NCBI GenBank assembly: GCA_039026975.1
Contig: JBCCLI010000276.1
Span: forward strand, 1-8,821
DNA: 8,821 bases
Reading direction: 5' to 3'
Source of the DNA: JBCBKZ01 sp039026975
Lineage (GTDB): Bacteria > Bacteroidota > Bacteroidia > J057
Part shown: in pieces, positions 7,601-8,821 of the stretch
Position numbering within the stretch: position 1 is the first letter of the stretch
Layout: the number at the start of each line of letters is the position of its first letter
Made by a program: the position numbers and the translations under genes
Notes under the pieces: model-generated
The model's input: the letters and a program-made list of their open reading frames with translations, nothing else
What the model was told of the DNA's origin: nothing
Databases searched by the model: none

Positions 7601-8821
7601 TTAACCTCAAAGGTAATTTGGTTACTTCCACAGGCAGTATTATCTATTCCCTCTATGCTTGGATTAACATTAGGGGCTGCAAATGAAGGTGAGCCATCTG
7701 AGAGCCTGTAGGTAGACTGAACCAGGAACCCATTTAGTTCTGGTACTATGTGATGATTCTGCTGATAGGTAGGAACACTTAAATCATCATTGATGTTGGT
7801 TCCCAGGAAGGTGTGCTGGTTCCAGACCTGTCTGGCTGATACCCAGGGCCTACTTCTGGACCTATACATACGGATGTAGTTATTGCCTGAGAAACCGGGC
7901 CCGTTTCCATCTTGGGAAGTAATAATGATTTCAGCTACGCCATCACCATTTCCATCAGCTACTAGTGGATAATCAAAACGCGTTCCGGATTGGGAAACTA
8001 CCCTTGATAAGTCTGATCCATCTACTCCATTCAGTACATAAAGGTATTCTTCATCACTATATATCACCTCATTTATGCCATCTCCTTCAAAGTCAAAAAC
8101 GGTACTTCCCGTCCGTTGGGAGCCATCATCTGAAGCTATAGACCATTTAGCTTCCAGGTTGCTGGTAGCATTTGTATCCACTAATACGTATATATTGCTA
8201 CCGGCTACGCCAGCTTCCAGCAGGCCATCATTATCAAAATCAGCTAAGTTAATTCTCCCTCCCCCCGTAGTAGCAGTACTCACAGGGAATACATCATATA
8301 GTTGAGTTCCTGTACTAAGGTCCCACATATAAATGCTCCCATTATCCATGATGACGCCGTCCAGGTCTCCATCATTGTCCATGTCTGCCACGCTGGTTAC
8401 CCCATCCCCTATTCCTGTTCCGGTAACGGTGCTCACAGCAATCATTCTATCAGCTATGGCAGCTGCTCCCAGGTTTACAGCATAGACTATATTCCCGGCT
8501 ACTAATTCTAGCCCGTCACAGTCTCCCCCACAAACAAGCCCAGTTTGAGGGACTATGTCTGTGGCGCTGAATACGTCTATGGCAACGGGAAAAGCTTCAG
8601 CACTAGCATATCCTCCTTTGTTTCCTGTTCCACTGCCGTCTGTCCCATTGGCTTCTATCACACCAGAAATCGCGTCGTATATTCGATTTGCTACATATAC
8701 TTCGGGAACACCGTCTTGATCAAAATCAGCAATAGTAGTGGAATTGGCAGCATTATAAACCGTAGTAGTGGTATTTGTCCAGGTGGTAGTCCCATCATGT
8801 TCTAGCCTAACCAACTGGCTA
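4615..8821 (-). CDS. Giant T9SS-secreted FG-GAP / TSP3 surface protein (5' partial)
   Basis: The frame is open to the window edge, so 1,402 residues of the C-terminal part are visible and the start lies outside; a TTG at 8812-8814 is an internal Leu codon, not the start. Domains in protein order: FG-GAP/VCBS-type repeats (about 8745-7905); a linker and a CARDB-like Ig domain (about 7670-7275, containing FEVKVGNTGDW); an Asp-rich TSP3 array (7266-5968); a globular region of unknown fold (about 5840-5200); a fibronectin-like module beginning LPVELLSFQA (about 5174-4880), common just before T9SS signals; and a C-terminal T9SS type A sorting domain (last 81 residues). The protein should cross the outer membrane through the T9SS, lose its tail and be released or anchored to surface polysaccharide. 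FG-GAP and TSP3 repeats suggest calcium-dependent adhesion or matrix binding; no catalytic domain is recognised. The gene ends in its own terminator and converges on the PhoD-like gene. Exact function unknown; secretion route well supported. Confidence 0.92.
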   Translation of the reverse strand, partial: SQLVRLEHDGTTTWTNTTTTVYNAANSTTIADFDQDGVPEVYVANRIYDAISGVIEANGTDGSGTGNKGGYASAEAFPVAIDVFSATDIVPQTGLVCGGDCDGLELVAGNIVYAVNLGAAAIADRMIAVSTVTGTGIGDGVTSVADMDNDGDLDGVIMDNGSIYMWDLSTGTQLYDVFPVSTATTGGGRINLADFDNDGLLEAGVAGSNIYVLVDTNATSNLEAKWSIASDDGSQRTGSTVFDFEGDGINEVIYSDEEYLYVLNGVDGSDLSRVVSQSGTRFDYPLVADGNGDGVAEIIITSQDGNGPGFSGNNYIRMYRSRSRPWVSARQVWNQHTFLGTNINDDLSVPTYQQNHHIVPELNGFLVQSTYRLSDGSPSFAAPNVNPSIEGIDNTACGSNQITFEVKVGNTGDWKFPFGAPVAFYKGNPRVAGSTFIDTTFLPVTVDSRTSQTVNLVMAFSPGDLPADIYIVLNDTGFTNASLPFDISNDFPVTGVGECTYFNNYTHAFINASCAIAPDWDGDGESDITDLDSDNDGIPDANEDGGSGFIAVADADGDGILNYLDESDVTPGFPAFVDNNGDGVNDVFDRDDDSIPDVFDLDSDNDGIPDLIEAGGIDSDGNGLVDCYTDLADLASLTDVDGDGWCDTYDTQGGAVTSGTNLLEPDYDGDGVPDFHDLDSDNDGIPDIIEAGGEDMDGDGRADSLLDTDADGIPDLYDPDDDAVFGTDSGEGSQPLLVTSGDNGDGTPTGYVGADKDLDGALNHLELDADNDGIADITEVGGTDTDADGILDTFIDTDQDGLADAFDPDNGGTPLISTGADTNADGRPDSYSEDTDADVVPNFLDQDADNDGLPDNIEAQPTTTYTAAGAIDTDADGILDEYESAFLSPINTDTDGIDDYLDTDSDDDSYPDEDEAWDSYDDGDGINDGSCNLDADGDGILNCYDADDADPTITTISRIPPDDNGFNGTDYSGSGSSTGTDLFTIYPNNGGTVGEPDWRDGSGCALAPVLVYPITGTNNLYNESLDKHEINAATFGTIRATRICEDLITPGWTYYYSPLNPDQVVFAVFHGANTTPIDYVELRRAQEAERKSTSGSQGYFILGRDWFVKMRNDEALTAPVNIRFFFDPADSTTTQTAATDFSTDQGGISENVVWFKVDDPWTGLDIDPENGLTGLAGYTPLTPAAFGEESGLHYVQFDNLTSFSGGGASMEVSGTLPVELLSFQAAQVNNQVILNWVTATEVNSASFELERLAEGAFKTIGEVAAKGLSSEPVTYEFIDSAPPLDQEFITYRLRNIDLDGSFTYSNSIEVAVESLSSSQGMTVFPNPAQDQLTLVAELAQRGQVTISIMDINGRQILLENRTASLGTNTFELDVSQGKPGMYIISLQQEGEVYRQIVSIAP
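4618..4860 (-). other. T9SS type A C-terminal sorting domain
   Basis: The last 81 residues have the classical layout: TVFPNPAQDQL (the V-x-PNP motif), then beta strands with VTISIMDINGRQILLEN, then a G-T-N-T-F-E-LDVS segment, GMYIISLQ and a short terminal strand. This domain directs export through the type IX secretion system and is removed at the surface. It runs to the stop codon with no truncation, so the export signal looks functional. Confidence 0.93.
5968..7266 (-). repeat. Thrombospondin type-3 (TSP3) calcium-binding repeat array
   Basis: About 433 residues consist of D-x-D-x-DG-type loops (more than 20), a pattern known to bind many calcium ions and form a stiff elongated stalk. A core decamer of the form LDSDNDGIPD recurs five times: 7201-7230, 6991-7020 and 6760-6789 (the three LDSDNDGIPD copies), then 6493-6522 (LDADNDGIAD) and 6256-6285 (QDADNDGLPD). 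The starts are 210, 231, 267 and 237 bases apart, all multiples of three, i.e. a superrepeat of 70-89 residues. The first four copies are followed by EDGG, EAGG, EAGG and EVGG. Synonymous codons differ between copies, so the repeats are old rather than freshly duplicated. Confidence 0.9.
7905..8745 (-). repeat. FG-GAP / VCBS-like repeat region
   Basis: Six units of the type ADFDQDGVPEVYVAN are visible, each a D-x-D-x-DG calcium loop followed by hydrophobic beta strands: ADFDQDGVPEVYV, a degenerate GGDCDGLELVAG, ADMDNDGDLDGVIM, ADFDNDGLLEAGVAG, FDFEGDGINEVIYS and ADGNGDGVAEIII. Such repeats usually make a seven-bladed beta-propeller, as in integrin alpha subunits. Only about six units are in the window, so at least one blade probably lies beyond the right edge. 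Confidence 0.82.

Noticed and set aside
4756..8805. Several plus-strand open frames of 60-90 codons opposite the giant gene
   Set aside because: They are antisense shadows: the Asp-rich repeats (GAT/GAC on the minus strand) give few stops on the complement, producing low-complexity Ser/Ile/Pro-rich translations.
8812..8814. TTG as the start codon of the giant gene
   Set aside because: The frame stays open past it to the window edge, no signal peptide follows, and it falls directly before an FG-GAP unit, so the codon is internal.

Overview
The window looks like a piece of a chromosome from a Bacteroidota bacterium, probably Cytophagales-like; the order is an inference. The strongest evidence is a very large surface or secreted protein that ends in a recognisable type IX secretion (T9SS) type A C-terminal sorting domain, a system confined to this phylum. 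Supporting signs are the lack of Shine-Dalgarno sequences before the start codons, a match to the Bacteroidota -7 promoter element, and the TPR/signal-peptide style of the first gene. Base composition is moderate, except for a distinctly GC-rich stretch in the first 60 bases.

Layout. (1) Positions 1-49 are GC-rich and unassigned, and may be the edge of an inserted element. (2) 50-931, minus strand: an exported tetratricopeptide-repeat (TPR) protein that seems to lack its C-terminal part. (3) 932-1544: a divergent intergenic region with a candidate promoter for the next genes and a patch that may be decayed coding sequence. (4) 1545-2717, plus: an FMN-dependent L-lactate/2-hydroxyacid dehydrogenase (LldD family) with all the expected catalytic residues. 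(5) 2737-4374, plus: an exported PhoD-like metallophosphoesterase with an N-terminal helical-repeat segment, starting 19 bases after the previous gene and probably co-transcribed. (6) 4375-4614: a convergent intergenic region holding a strong intrinsic terminator that works on the minus strand. (7) 4615 to the right edge, minus: the C-terminal 1,402 residues of a giant T9SS-exported protein. In protein order it has an FG-GAP/VCBS-like repeat region, a CARDB-like Ig domain, a long aspartate-rich thrombospondin type-3 (TSP3) calcium-binding array, a globular region, a fibronectin-like module and the sorting domain. Its N-terminus and promoter lie outside the window.

How the parts fit together: the dehydrogenase feeds electrons from a 2-hydroxyacid into the membrane quinone pool, and the phosphoesterase acts outside the cytoplasm. 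The sequence shows no direct biochemical link between them beyond adjacency. The giant gene is an independent convergent unit. I see no RNA gene, CRISPR array or complete mobile element. No clearly new system is visible. The points most worth a second look are the truncated TPR gene beside a composition break, the altered first metal-site motif in the PhoD-like enzyme, the 70-89 residue superrepeat with cysteine-bracketed units in the TSP3 array, and the possible decayed reading frame upstream of lldD.
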